DNA of 64,000 nt from Halarcobacter sp. (GTDB lineage Bacteria > Campylobacterota > Campylobacteria > Campylobacterales > Arcobacteraceae): contig NZ_OY780939.1 of the NCBI RefSeq assembly GCF_963675975.1, positions 930,001 to 994,000 of the forward strand, given 5' to 3'. Positions 9,241-19,070 of this stretch are shown one piece after another. Positions within the stretch are counted from its first letter, which is position 1, and every line of letters begins with the position of its first letter. Both the position numbers and the translations under genes were made by a program. Under the pieces are notes generated by a model. That model did no database searches, was not told the origin of the DNA, and saw only the letters and a list, made by a program, of their open reading frames with translations.

Positions 9241-9270
9241 ATTATAGTACTAATTAGTAGTAAATGTCAA
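9241..9270 (-). promoter_or_regulatory. marR promoter with operator in the spacer
   Basis: On the minus strand the sequence reads TTGACA (9270-9265), an 18-bp spacer, then TATAAT (9246-9241), a full sigma-70 consensus, with the marR start 20 bp further on and an AAGGAG ribosome site. The spacer contains the perfect 12-bp palindrome TACTAATTAGTA (9248-9259), so bound repressor would block polymerase. Confidence 0.85.
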
Positions 9271-9289
9271 GGGGTAAAAATAAATTTAT

Positions 9290-9301
9290 TACTAGTTAGT
9301 A
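9290..9301. promoter_or_regulatory. Third, upstream MarR operator
   Basis: TACTAGTTAGTA inside the 16-bp string at 9289-9304 that is identical to the yceI-proximal site. Its centre lies 42 bp (four helical turns) upstream of the operator in the marR promoter, which would allow cooperative binding on one face of the DNA. Confidence 0.7.
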
Positions 9302-9404
9302 CTATATTTATTTGAAAAAGTTCGATTTTTAGGTGTTTAGATAAATTTAAAAATTTTTTGAAATTTGTTTAGATGAATTAGAAATAAGGGAATATTTTAA
9401 TAGC

Positions 9405-9426
9405 GACAGCAGAAAAATCTGCTGTC
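9405..9426 (-). terminator. Hairpin after the histone-like gene
   Basis: GACAGCAG (9405-9412), 6-nt loop, CTGCTGTC (9419-9426): a perfect 8-bp stem just downstream of the stop of the minus-strand lysine-rich gene. The trailing sequence on that strand is A/T-rich but has only a weak T run. Confidence 0.65.
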
Positions 9427-9435
9427 AAAGAGAAA

Positions 9436-9621
9436 TTAAGCAGCTTTTTTTGCTATTTTTTTAGCAGCAGCTTTTGCTTTTTTAGGTTTTGTAAGTTTTA
9501 ATTTAACAACTTTTTTAGTAACTTTTTTAGCAACTTTTTTTACATCTTTTTTCTTAGCAACTTTAGCAGCAGCTTTTTTAGCTATTTTAGCAACTTTTTT
9601 TTCTTTTAATTCTTTTGCCAT
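9436..9621 (-). CDS. Histone H1-like lysine/alanine-rich small protein
   Basis: Sixty-one residues, nearly all Lys, Ala and Val, arranged as repeats of the AAKK/VAKK type, with one short LKLTKPKKAK segment. No acidic stretch beyond a few residues at the N-terminus. The composition matches bacterial H1-like proteins (HctB, AlgP tails), which bind DNA through charge. The gene has a good ribosome site (AAAAGGACGCCC then ATG) and a hairpin terminator, so it looks like a real, separately transcribed gene rather than random A-rich sequence. DNA compaction is an inference; RNA or polyphosphate binding is also possible. Confidence 0.75.
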   Translation of the reverse strand: MAKELKEKKVAKIAKKAAAKVAKKKDVKKVAKKVTKKVVKLKLTKPKKAKAAAKKIAKKAA

Positions 9622-9828
9622 TGGGCGTCCTTTTATAATAGTTTTTATCTATTACTTATATTCTAAAGTAATAAAATATAGAGAATTATAACAATAATTA
9701 TTTATTTTGTCAAATATTATTAAAGAATCTTTATAAAAGATTGTAAATTTATACTTAACCTCTTCGTAATTTTCTTTTAGATAAAATATCACGCTTTACT
9801 GTAAATAGAGAATTTATAATTAGAGGAT

Positions 9829-10944
9829 ATGAAAATGCTTTTAACACCAGGACCAACTCCTGTACCAGAGTTTGTTAGAAAAGCTATGGCTGATGTGACT
9901 ATTCACCATAGAACGCCAGAGTTTGAAAAAATATTTGAAGAAACAAGAGAACTATTATTTGAATTATATGGAATGGATGAGGTAGTAATGCTTGCATCTA
10001 GTGGTTCAGGTGCTATGGAAGCTTGTGTTACAAACTTAACTCATAAAAAAGCGCTTACAATCAATTCAGGGAAATTTGGTGACAGATTTGGAAAAATCTG
10101 TAAGGCTTTTGATATAGATTATACAGAAATAAAAAATGAATGGAACACTCCAGTTAGTGTAGAAGAAGTAGTAGAAACAATAAAAAATGATAAAGATATT
10201 GATGCAATTTTTATTCAGCTTTGTGAAAGTGCTGGAGGTTTAAGACACCCAGTTGAAGAGATGGCAAAAGCTGTTAAAGAGATTAACCCAGATATTATGA
10301 TAGTTGCAGATGGAATTACAGCAATTGGTGTAGAAAAGATTGATGTAACAAATTTAGATGCGGTAATCACTGGAAGTCAAAAAGCTTTAATGCTACCACC
10401 AGGTTTAGCAATAATTGGATTATCAAATAAAGCTGTAGCAAAAATAGAAGAGAAATCAAGAGGTTTTTATTTTAATTTAGCAACAGAAATAAAAAAACAA
10501 AAAACAAATACTACAGCGTGGACTGCAGCAACTACTTTGATTATTGGATTAAAAGAGATTTTAGCTCATATCAAAGAGAATGGTGGTTTTGATAAGTTAT
10601 ATGCAGATACTGAAAAAAGAGCAAAAGCTACAAGAGAAGCTTTAAAAGCAATTGGATGTGAAATTTATCCAAAAACTCCTGCTAATGCAATGACAACTGT
10701 ATATACTGAACATGCACCAGCAATTAGAAAAATATTAAAAACAAAGTATAATGTAAATATTGCAGGTGGACAAGACCATATTAAAACATTAATTTTTAGA
10801 ATAAACCATATGGGACTTGTTGAAGATTTTGAAGCTTCATGGGTTGTAAACGCAGTTGAACTAGCAATGGATGAATTAGGTTTAAGAACTTTTGATGGTA
10901 CAGCTAGCAAAGTTCTTTTAGAGAATATGTTTAAAGGTAACTAA
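9829..10944 (+). CDS. Class V PLP-dependent aminotransferase (alanine-glyoxylate/serine-pyruvate family)
   Basis: A 371-residue fold-type I enzyme. The N-terminal LTPGPTPVPEFVRKAM is diagnostic of the alanine-glyoxylate/serine-pyruvate aminotransferase family; Asp161 in VADGITAIG should contact the pyridine nitrogen and Lys185 in TGSQKALMLPPG should bind PLP. Cytosolic. It is first in a run with hisZ (1-nt overlap) and purA, so a biosynthetic role, for example in serine/glycine metabolism as a phosphoserine aminotransferase substitute, is possible. The family includes several specificities and the sequence alone does not settle the substrate. Confidence 0.85.
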   Translation: MKMLLTPGPTPVPEFVRKAMADVTIHHRTPEFEKIFEETRELLFELYGMDEVVMLASSGSGAMEACVTNLTHKKALTINSGKFGDRFGKICKAFDIDYTEIKNEWNTPVSVEEVVETIKNDKDIDAIFIQLCESAGGLRHPVEEMAKAVKEINPDIMIVADGITAIGVEKIDVTNLDAVITGSQKALMLPPGLAIIGLSNKAVAKIEEKSRGFYFNLATEIKKQKTNTTAWTAATTLIIGLKEILAHIKENGGFDKLYADTEKRAKATREALKAIGCEIYPKTPANAMTTVYTEHAPAIRKILKTKYNVNIAGGQDHIKTLIFRINHMGLVEDFEASWVVNAVELAMDELGLRTFDGTASKVLLENMFKGN

Positions 10945-11789
10945 TGATATTTGAACACGAAATACCAAAAGGTAGTAGATTATATTTTGGTAAAGCCGCT
11001 AAAGCAAAAAGAGAACTTGAATATAAAATCAGTACTCTTTTAGACAATAGAGGTTTTGAAGAGATTGTTACACCAAACTTCTCTTATTCGCAACATCAAT
11101 CAATTGCAAATGAAAGAAAACTAATAAAGTTTTCTGATGAGAAAAATGAGCAAGTATCATTGCGAGCTGATTCAACGCTGGATGTGGTAAGAATCATTAC
11201 AAAAAGATTAGGAAGAGCAACTGACCATAAAAAATGGTTTTATGTTCAACCAATCTTTACATATCCATCATCAGAAGATTATCAAATAGGTTGTGAATGG
11301 ATTTGTCATGACAATATAGTTGATATATTAAATCTAACAGGAGATATCTTAGTAGATTTAGATATTAATCCTATTTTACAACTATCAAATATCAATATTC
11401 CAAAACTTGTATCAAAAGAGTTGGATATAGATATTGAACTTTTCAAAAATGGTGAAATAGCAAAACTTTTAAGTTTAAAAGTTGATTGGTTAAATGAACT
11501 TATAAAAGTAAAAGATATAGAAGATTTAGAAAATAGTATAAAAACTGCGCCAAAAGTTATCAAGAATGAACTTGAAAAGCTGTTAAAAACAGCAAAAGAG
11601 GTTTCATATAAAAACTTAGTAATAGCTCCGTTATATCACGGAAGTTTAAAATATTATGATGATGTATATTATAGAGTAATTCAAGATAATTATGTTTTAT
11701 GCAAAGGTGGAAAATATAGTTCTGAGGGGATCAGTTCTTTAGGTTTTGCACTATATACAGACAGTTTATTAAAAATTTTAGAGGATTAG
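10944..11789 (+). CDS. hisZ: ATP phosphoribosyltransferase regulatory subunit
   Basis: A 281-residue relative of the histidyl-tRNA synthetase catalytic core that lacks the C-terminal anticodon domain, as expected of HisZ. The N-terminal PKGSRLYFGKAAKAKRELE and motif-2-like VSLRADSTLDVVR with YVQPIFTYP are visible. HisZ joins the short form of HisG to activate the first step of histidine synthesis. The ATG overlaps the stop of the aminotransferase gene (TAATG), and purA follows after 3 nt. hisG itself is not in the window. Confidence 0.85.
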   Translation: MIFEHEIPKGSRLYFGKAAKAKRELEYKISTLLDNRGFEEIVTPNFSYSQHQSIANERKLIKFSDEKNEQVSLRADSTLDVVRIITKRLGRATDHKKWFYVQPIFTYPSSEDYQIGCEWICHDNIVDILNLTGDILVDLDINPILQLSNINIPKLVSKELDIDIELFKNGEIAKLLSLKVDWLNELIKVKDIEDLENSIKTAPKVIKNELEKLLKTAKEVSYKNLVIAPLYHGSLKYYDDVYYRVIQDNYVLCKGGKYSSEGISSLGFALYTDSLLKILED

Positions 11790-13046
<1,257 letters not shown>

Positions 13047-13050
13047 GCCT

Positions 13051-13602
13051 ATGAGAATGAAGTTACATCATACACCATATATTTCAAGACGAATATCAAG
13101 AGATTTGGTAAACTGCAATTTTGTTGAGATAAGAAAAACAAAAGATGAGATTACTGATGAGATAGAAAAGATTTTGGATGAGGACATCGAAAAAGAGTTT
13201 GCACTAGATGAAAAAGTTAGTGAAATATTAGAGGGTCAAGAAGATAATATAGAGTTTTATAATGCTGATTATAGACAACTTTTTTGGTTAACTAAAAAAA
13301 GGTTAGCTAATGATTTTGGTGTAATTTTAAATAACGAAGATAGATTTTCTGATATTGCACATAAAATTTTAGATTTTTTATGGGAAGAGGATTATATCCA
13401 TTATACTTGTTCAGATAACCAAATAAAAAATGTAATATTCTCATCTATCGATGAATTTTTAAAAGGTTTTGAAAAAGCTGATGATGCTGTAATGGAAAAA
13501 ATTAAACATTATAAAAGAAAGTTAATACCGGGAACTGAGGAATATGATATTGTATATCATAGACTATATGAAGAAGAATTAATTAAACGAGGGTTAATGT
13601 AA
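13051..13602 (+). CDS. DUF507 family protein
   Basis: A 183-residue, highly charged protein with no signal peptide or membrane segment. The start MRMKLHHTPYISRRISRDLVN and the repeated pattern of two similar helical halves (residues about 1-90 and 90-183) match DUF507, a family common in Campylobacterota and Aquificota and without assigned function. It lies between purA and carA in a tightly spaced run, 4 nt after purA and 1 nt before carA, so it is cotranscribed with nucleotide genes. Function unknown. Confidence 0.8.
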   Translation: MRMKLHHTPYISRRISRDLVNCNFVEIRKTKDEITDEIEKILDEDIEKEFALDEKVSEILEGQEDNIEFYNADYRQLFWLTKKRLANDFGVILNNEDRFSDIAHKILDFLWEEDYIHYTCSDNQIKNVIFSSIDEFLKGFEKADDAVMEKIKHYKRKLIPGTEEYDIVYHRLYEEELIKRGLM

Positions 13603-13603
13603 G

Positions 13604-14728
13604 ATGCAAAAAGTATGGATTTATATAGAAAATGGCACTTTTTTAGAGGCTAATTCTTTTGGTGCAACAGGTACTGCTGTTGGAGAGATTGTATTTAATA
13701 CTTCATTAACAGGATATCAAGAGATCATTACTGATCCAAGTTATGCTGGTCAATTTGTTACATTTACTATGCCAGAGATTGGGAATGTTGGAGTAAATAA
13801 AGATGATATGGAGAGCCAAGGTGCACACTGTAAAGGTGTATTAGTTAGAAATTATCATCATGAACATTCAAATTTTAGAGCCGAAGGTGATTTAGAATCA
13901 CTTTTAAAAGAGCAAAATGTACTTGGTATTTGTAATATTGATACAAGATATTTAACTAAAATGATTAGAGATGAAGGTGCAATGATGATGATTGCATCAA
14001 CAGAAATCTCTGATAAAGATGAGTTAGCTAAAGTATTAAGTGAAAGTCCAAGAATTGAAGATATCAATTATATCAAAGAGGTTACAACAAAAGAGGCTTA
14101 TGTTCATAAGTTTGGAGCTTGGAACCATGATAATCTAGCCTATGATAAAGCTGTTATGAGTGATAAAAAGATTGTAGCTATTGATTTTGGTATTAAAAGA
14201 AATATCTTAAATGAATTAGTTGCATCAGGACTTGAAGTTGAAGTTATCCCAGCTTCTTTTAAAGCTGATGATTTAATAGCAAGATTTGAAGCTGGTGAGA
14301 TTGGTGGAGTATTTTTATCAAATGGACCTGGTGACCCTTTAACTTTAACAGAAGAAAAAGAGCAAATTCAAAAACTAATAGATAAAGATATCCCAATGTT
14401 TGCAATTTGTTTAGGACACCAAATGTTATCAATTGCACATGGATTTGATACATATAAATTAAAATTTGGTCAACATGGTGGAAACCATCCTGTAGCTAAT
14501 TCAGAAACAAAAGTTGTTGAAATCACAGCTCAAAACCATAACTATAATGTTCCTGATAATATCACTGAGATTGCAGATGTAACACATATGAATCTATTTG
14601 ATAATACAATTGAGGGTGTAAAATACAAAAATAAACCAATATTTTCAGTACAACATCACCCAGAAGCAAGTCCAGGACCACACGAATCAAAATATATTTT
14701 TGGTGAATTCGCAAAAATCGTAAAATAA
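13604..14728 (+). CDS. carA: Carbamoyl-phosphate synthase small (glutaminase) subunit
   Basis: Supplies ammonia from glutamine to the CarB subunit for carbamoyl phosphate used in pyrimidine and arginine synthesis. 374 residues. The N-terminal CarA domain begins YIENGTFLEANSFGATGT; the class I glutaminase triad is complete, with the nucleophile Cys in FAICLGHQML near residue 268 and the His/Glu pair in QHHPEASPGP near residue 351. It is the last gene of the run ending in a strong terminator at 14735. carB is not in the window. Confidence 0.97.
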   Translation: MQKVWIYIENGTFLEANSFGATGTAVGEIVFNTSLTGYQEIITDPSYAGQFVTFTMPEIGNVGVNKDDMESQGAHCKGVLVRNYHHEHSNFRAEGDLESLLKEQNVLGICNIDTRYLTKMIRDEGAMMMIASTEISDKDELAKVLSESPRIEDINYIKEVTTKEAYVHKFGAWNHDNLAYDKAVMSDKKIVAIDFGIKRNILNELVASGLEVEVIPASFKADDLIARFEAGEIGGVFLSNGPGDPLTLTEEKEQIQKLIDKDIPMFAICLGHQMLSIAHGFDTYKLKFGQHGGNHPVANSETKVVEITAQNHNYNVPDNITEIADVTHMNLFDNTIEGVKYKNKPIFSVQHHPEASPGPHESKYIFGEFAKIVK

Positions 14729-14734
14729 TTCTTT

Positions 14735-14754
14735 AAGAAGGGTCTTCCCTTCTT
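14735..14754 (+). terminator. Terminator after carA
   Basis: AAGAAGGG (14735-14742), loop TCTT, CCCTTCTT (14747-14754), a perfect 8-bp stem beginning 7 nt after the carA stop and followed by T-rich sequence. Confidence 0.8.
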
Positions 14755-14799
14755 ACTTCTTAACTCTTTTAGTTTTAACTTTCGTACAAAAGGCAAATT

Positions 14800-15675
14800 A
14801 TGCAAAGTAGATCTGCAGTAGCAATTTTTTTATTATTAGGCATAGTTTGGGGTAGTAATTTTATCTATATGAAATGGGCAAGTGAGTTTATTACTCCTTT
14901 ACAAGTTGTTATAGTAAGAGTTTTATTTGGTTTTATACCTGTATTAATATATGCACTTTATAAAAAAGTTATAAAAATAGAGCACTTTAAATATAGTTTC
15001 CACTTTTTTATGATGTCTTTATTAGGCACAACTGTTTATTACTATTTTTTCGTAAAAGCTACTTCTTTATTGTTATCTGGAGTAACTGGAGCTTTAAGTG
15101 GCTCGATTCCTTTATTTGCTTTTCTTTTAGGAATAATATTTTTAAAAGAGGAAAAACTAGATAGAAGGATTATAGGAATATTTATTGGAATGTTAGGGGT
15201 AATATTTATATCCAAACCTTTTAATACAAATCTTTTTGAATCTAATCTTGAAGGTATTATTGATATTATATTAGGTTCTTTAATAGTAGGATCTTCTTTT
15301 GTATATGCAAAAAGATTTTTATCTCCTTTAAAAATACATTTTGCAGCTTTAACAACTTATCAACTAGGTTTTGCTTTAGTTACACTATTGTTTATAACTG
15401 ATTTAAATGGCTTAACAAGTATCACAAATGATATTCATGTATTTTTAGGGTCGGTTATAGGTTTAGGTTTATTAGGTACAGGATTAGCTTTTATTTTATA
15501 TTATTACTTAATAGAAAACTTAGGAGCAATTGCTGCTTCATCTGCGACATATATGCCACCAGTTGTAGCTTTGATAATAGGTTACTTTTTTATTGGTGAA
15601 GAGATTGATTTAATAGATTGTTTAGGTACTGTTTTAATTTTTGGTGGAGTTTTTTTAGTGAACAAAAAAAAGTAA
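14800..15675 (+). CDS. EamA/DMT family transporter
   Basis: A 291-residue integral membrane protein with about ten hydrophobic segments forming two EamA repeats. The first repeat opens with LLGIVWGSNFIYMKWA, and each repeat ends in a proline/glycine-containing segment (LSGSIPLFAFLLGIIFLKEE and ATYMPPVVALIIGYFFIGEE), the typical drug/metabolite transporter pattern. Probably exports or imports a small metabolite or amino acid; the substrate cannot be read from sequence. It stands alone after the carA terminator and converges on pgpA. Confidence 0.88.
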   Translation: MQSRSAVAIFLLLGIVWGSNFIYMKWASEFITPLQVVIVRVLFGFIPVLIYALYKKVIKIEHFKYSFHFFMMSLLGTTVYYYFFVKATSLLLSGVTGALSGSIPLFAFLLGIIFLKEEKLDRRIIGIFIGMLGVIFISKPFNTNLFESNLEGIIDIILGSLIVGSSFVYAKRFLSPLKIHFAALTTYQLGFALVTLLFITDLNGLTSITNDIHVFLGSVIGLGLLGTGLAFILYYYLIENLGAIAASSATYMPPVVALIIGYFFIGEEIDLIDCLGTVLIFGGVFLVNKKK

Positions 15676-15693
15676 TTGTTCACAAGGTATTAA

Positions 15694-16164
15694 TTATAAA
15701 ACAAATTTATCTAATAAGGTATAAACAGCAGAGGCAGAGATACCACCAGCGATACCAGCAATTATATCATCACCCATTACACCCCAACCACCTTTTACGG
15801 TTTTATCTATTTTACCAATAATTGAAGGTTTCCATATATCAAATACTCTAAAGAAGATAAATGCCAATGCACCCATGATATAAAGATTTTCTTGGTTTAT
15901 TCCACAAATTGATAGGGCAATCCACATACCAGCTAGTTCATCAATAACTATCTCTTTACTGTCATGTTCTCCAACTTCTTTTTCATATTTATCAATCTCT
16001 TTAATAGCAATTGCTGTGATTAAAAAAGCAAGTAAGAAAAGTGTAGTTTCATGAACATATTGAATTAGTAATAAACCTAAAATTAAAGCAACAAACGAAC
16101 CAACAGTTCCTGGTGCCTTAGGACTTAGTCCACTATAAAAAAGTGTTAAAAAAAGTTTTCTCAT
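15694..16164 (-). CDS. pgpA: Phosphatidylglycerophosphatase A
   Basis: Removes the terminal phosphate of phosphatidylglycerol phosphate at the inner membrane. The 156-residue protein has family motifs GLSPKAPGTVGSF (residues about 12-24), IVIDELAGMW near residue 87 and KGGWGVMGDDIIAG near residue 127, whose acidic residues bind metal, and about four hydrophobic segments. It begins right after the HP1021-type regulator stop in the order ispDF-regulator-pgpA, a local order also seen in Campylobacter and Helicobacter. Confidence 0.93.
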   Translation of the reverse strand: MRKLFLTLFYSGLSPKAPGTVGSFVALILGLLLIQYVHETTLFLLAFLITAIAIKEIDKYEKEVGEHDSKEIVIDELAGMWIALSICGINQENLYIMGALAFIFFRVFDIWKPSIIGKIDKTVKGGWGVMGDDIIAGIAGGISASAVYTLLDKFVL

Positions 16165-17049
16165 CTATTTTTTCTTCTCTATTCCAAGTTTTTTTCTTTT
16201 TTCCCAAAGAGATTTTCTAGAGATACCAAGTTTTTTACTTAATTCTGTATCTGGATATTTTGACTGGTAAGATAATACCATCATTTTCACATAATCATTT
16301 ATTGTCATAATACTGTTTGAAAGCATCAGTTCATCATCTTTGTGGAAATCAACTTTTGTATAAGGGAAATCATCTTCTGTTTCTAAAGAGACTAGAATTG
16401 CTTTTTTCTCTTCAATTATTCTAATAATACTCTCTTTTGAACTTTTTTTAAGTGCATGAAAATCTGTTAGGTAAAGTATTCCATTAAATCTTTCATTAAC
16501 TTTTTTCTGCCAGTTATCACTACTTAATGAGATAAATTTCATTTGTAAGTCTAGTTTTCTCGATAATTCAAAAGCTAATTTATCTGCACTAATTTGAGAA
16601 TTAGTTTCTATTAGAAGAGGAAAAGTAGTTGGTAATACTGAACCAGCTGTATCTACACTGTTAAATTGGAATTCTAGATACTCTCTTAGTGTTTGTAACT
16701 CTTTTCTAATTGATTTACACTCTCTATAATGGTAGATTTTTCTAACTAACTCATCCATTATAAATGGTTTCATAATATAATCTTTTGCACCCTCTTTAAT
16801 AGGATCAGTTACTGTCTCATCTGAGATATAAGATACTAAAAGTAAAATAATAGAATCACTATATCTTCTAATTATAGTTTTACATAATGATGCAGGAAGA
16901 GACGTAGATAAAAGGATAATATCATAATCTTTTGTTAGGTTATCAATATTTGGTGACTCTACAAAATCACAGTTATGTCCATCATCAAGAAGCCTAGAAA
17001 CAACTTTTTGAGCTAAATAAATCTCACTTTCTATTATTAGTATGTTCAT
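16165..17049 (-). CDS. HP1021/CemR-type atypical orphan response regulator
   Basis: A 294-residue DNA-binding regulator: a receiver-like N-terminal domain (residues 1-120), a middle domain, and a C-terminal Fis-type helix-turn-helix (ELSKKLGISRKSLWEKRKKLG). The phosphoacceptor Asp is replaced by Ser48 and the acidic pocket is only Glu7, while the conserved Lys94 (MKPF) remains, so classical phosphorylation is unlikely. It matches the family studied as HP1021 in Helicobacter, Cj1608/CemR in Campylobacter and Abu0127 in Arcobacter, linked to replication control, redox response and energy metabolism. The ATG overlaps the ispDF stop by 4 nt (ATGA), which fixes the start. No partner kinase gene adjoins it. 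Confidence 0.88.
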   Translation of the reverse strand: MNILIIESEIYLAQKVVSRLLDDGHNCDFVESPNIDNLTKDYDIILLSTSLPASLCKTIIRRYSDSIILLLVSYISDETVTDPIKEGAKDYIMKPFIMDELVRKIYHYRECKSIRKELQTLREYLEFQFNSVDTAGSVLPTTFPLLIETNSQISADKLAFELSRKLDLQMKFISLSSDNWQKKVNERFNGILYLTDFHALKKSSKESIIRIIEEKKAILVSLETEDDFPYTKVDFHKDDELMLSNSIMTINDYVKMMVLSYQSKYPDTELSKKLGISRKSLWEKRKKLGIEKKK

Positions 17050-18170
17050 TTTCTTTTCCAATCATAATATTTAAGTGTTGCAATACTTTGAACTGCTACA
17101 CCTTCACTTCTTCCTATAAAACCAAGTTTTTCAGCAGTAGTTGCTTTTATATTTACAAATTGTTTTTCTATATTTAGATAATTTGCAATTGTTGATTTTA
17201 TAGTTTGTTTGTGGGGATTAATTTTTGGCTTTTGAGCAATTATTGTTAAATCTACATTTACTATTTCATAACCTACGTTATAAATAAATTTAACAATATC
17301 ACTAAGCAAAATTTTTGAATCTATATCTTTAAATTCATCACTAGTATCTGGGAAAAACTCCCCAATGTCACCAGCACCAGCAGCACCTAAAAGGGCATCA
17401 ATTAATGAGTGAATTAATACATCTCCGTCACTATGAGCTTTGAATCCATAAGGAACATCAATCTCAATTCCACCTAAAAACATTTTTTTATTATCTTCAA
17501 ATGGATGAATATCAAAACCAGTACCTGTAAAGAAGTTTGTAGAAGGTGAAGATAAAGATGAAATTGTATCTATATCCTCTTCAAAAGTAATTTTTTTGCT
17601 TTCAATACTTCCTTGTACATATTTAACAGTTCCACCAATATCTTTAATAGCTGAACTGTCATCTGTGAACTCTTTATTTGTATTAAGTGCTTGTTTTAAA
17701 ATATCAACTTTAGAAAGTTGTGGAGTTTGTATAAGTTTTACTTCATCTCGATTTATAGTTTCATTTTTAAATACAACAGTATCGTTTACATTTAAAACTG
17801 GAACTATACAATTGGCATCATCTTTTGCAGTTATTAAGTTTTCAATAACTTTTTTTGGTATACATGCTCTTGCAACATCAGTAAACATTACATATTCACT
17901 GCTTACTTGCTCTAAAGCATTTTGCATAGATTTTTGTCTTGTTTCCCCACCCTCTACAAATGTAAATTCATCAGTAAAGTTTTTCATGTAATTTAATTCA
18001 TTTTTATGGGAAGCAATAATTATTTTTTCAAAGTTGTAAAACCCTTTAAGTCTATTTGTAACAAATAGCCACAGAGGTGAATTATCAATTCTAAGCCATT
18101 GTTTTTTAGCAGTACGTTCGAATCGCGAAGAGTTACCTGCACATAAAACTACTAATGTAATACCTGACAC
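17046..18170 (-). CDS. ispDF: Bifunctional IspD/IspF isoprenoid synthesis enzyme
   Basis: A fusion that carries out two steps of the MEP pathway. Residues about 1-205 are the IspD cytidylyltransferase (VVLCAGNSSRF, EGGETRQKSMQNAL, FTDVARA), making CDP-ME; residues about 215-374 are the IspF cyclase (GFDIHPFE, FKAHSDGDVLIHSLIDALLGA, GFIGRSEGVAVQS) with its zinc ligands. The fused form is typical of Campylobacterota. A GTG at 18170 lies 4-5 nt after an AAAGGGG ribosome site and is preferred to the TTG directly before it. It overlaps the regulator gene by 4 nt. Confidence 0.95.
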   Translation of the reverse strand: MSGITLVVLCAGNSSRFERTAKKQWLRIDNSPLWLFVTNRLKGFYNFEKIIIASHKNELNYMKNFTDEFTFVEGGETRQKSMQNALEQVSSEYVMFTDVARACIPKKVIENLITAKDDANCIVPVLNVNDTVVFKNETINRDEVKLIQTPQLSKVDILKQALNTNKEFTDDSSAIKDIGGTVKYVQGSIESKKITFEEDIDTISSLSSPSTNFFTGTGFDIHPFEDNKKMFLGGIEIDVPYGFKAHSDGDVLIHSLIDALLGAAGAGDIGEFFPDTSDEFKDIDSKILLSDIVKFIYNVGYEIVNVDLTIIAQKPKINPHKQTIKSTIANYLNIEKQFVNIKATTAEKLGFIGRSEGVAVQSIATLKYYDWKRK

Positions 18171-18226
18171 CAAGCCCCTTTGAGTAAAAAAGTTACATAT
18201 TATACTTTAATGTAACTTATGAAAGC

Positions 18227-19048
18227 TTAAAGATCATTTTCTAATTTAAATTTAATAGAATCAATTGATTGTAAAAGTGGTTCAGTGTCAATCCCATATT
18301 CATTGGCTTTATTTAAAGCTCTTTGTACATTTTGGTCTGAAAGTGGGTTTCTAATATCACATAAGATTTTAATTATTTCTAAAATTTTTACTTTTTCAAC
18401 ATAATCTTTAGGACAATGTTCTAAGTCCTCTACAAAACCAATTGTAAATATAAGATTATGACTTAGGTTCCAATGTTTAAATATATTTGCAGTAATTCTT
18501 GCACAAGAGTAACCTAAAAACTCCTTTTCAACATTAGATATATTTTTACTAATTTCAAGTCTACTTAAGAAGTCCTCTTTTTTATCACTTTCGATAATTA
18601 CTTCAGAGATAACAAATTTTCCTACCTCTTGTAAAAACGCAGGAAGGATTAATTCCTCTTTTAAATCAAAACTAATTTTTGATACCCAAGTATTAACAAG
18701 TGATGAAGCTAAATTTGAAGAAAACATAAAGTCATCTGTTGAGACATTGTAAGCATTTAGATTTGTATTTACTAAGCTTTGAATAACTGTACCTAAAGCA
18801 ATTGATATTGTAAAGTTAACACCTAAAAGTGATATGGCTCGGCTTGGAGTTTCCACTTCACTTACAAAACCAAACATTGCAGAGTTTGCAACTCTTAATA
18901 CAGTTGTAATAATTAAAGGATCTTTTTCAATTATTTTTAGTAAGTCTAATGGCTCTTGATTAGACATTTTTCTAAATTCTTCTAGTTCTATTACACTCTT
19001 CGGTAGAGGAGGTAATGAATCAATCTTCTCAATAATAAGTTTCTTCAT
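18227..19048 (-). CDS. HDOD domain signalling protein
   Basis: A 273-residue protein made of a single HDOD domain, a catalytically inert relative of the HD phosphohydrolases. Motifs: LPPLPKSVIELEEF near the start, IIEKDPLIITTVLRVANSAMFG (residues about 39-60) and SRAISLLGVNFTISIALG, all typical HDOD helices. HDOD proteins act as adaptors in stress, chemotaxis and second-messenger signalling. It is encoded downstream of an unknown 305-residue protein with a 22-nt gap and before ispDF. Confidence 0.88.
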   Translation of the reverse strand: MKKLIIEKIDSLPPLPKSVIELEEFRKMSNQEPLDLLKIIEKDPLIITTVLRVANSAMFGFVSEVETPSRAISLLGVNFTISIALGTVIQSLVNTNLNAYNVSTDDFMFSSNLASSLVNTWVSKISFDLKEELILPAFLQEVGKFVISEVIIESDKKEDFLSRLEISKNISNVEKEFLGYSCARITANIFKHWNLSHNLIFTIGFVEDLEHCPKDYVEKVKILEIIKILCDIRNPLSDQNVQRALNKANEYGIDTEPLLQSIDSIKFKLENDL

Positions 19049-19070
19049 TTTACGTCCTATTTCAATCTAA

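Noticed and set aside
9436-9621. Lysine-rich frame as an artefact of A-rich DNA
   Set aside because: It has a normal ribosome site, one clean start and stop and a following hairpin, so it is kept as a gene.
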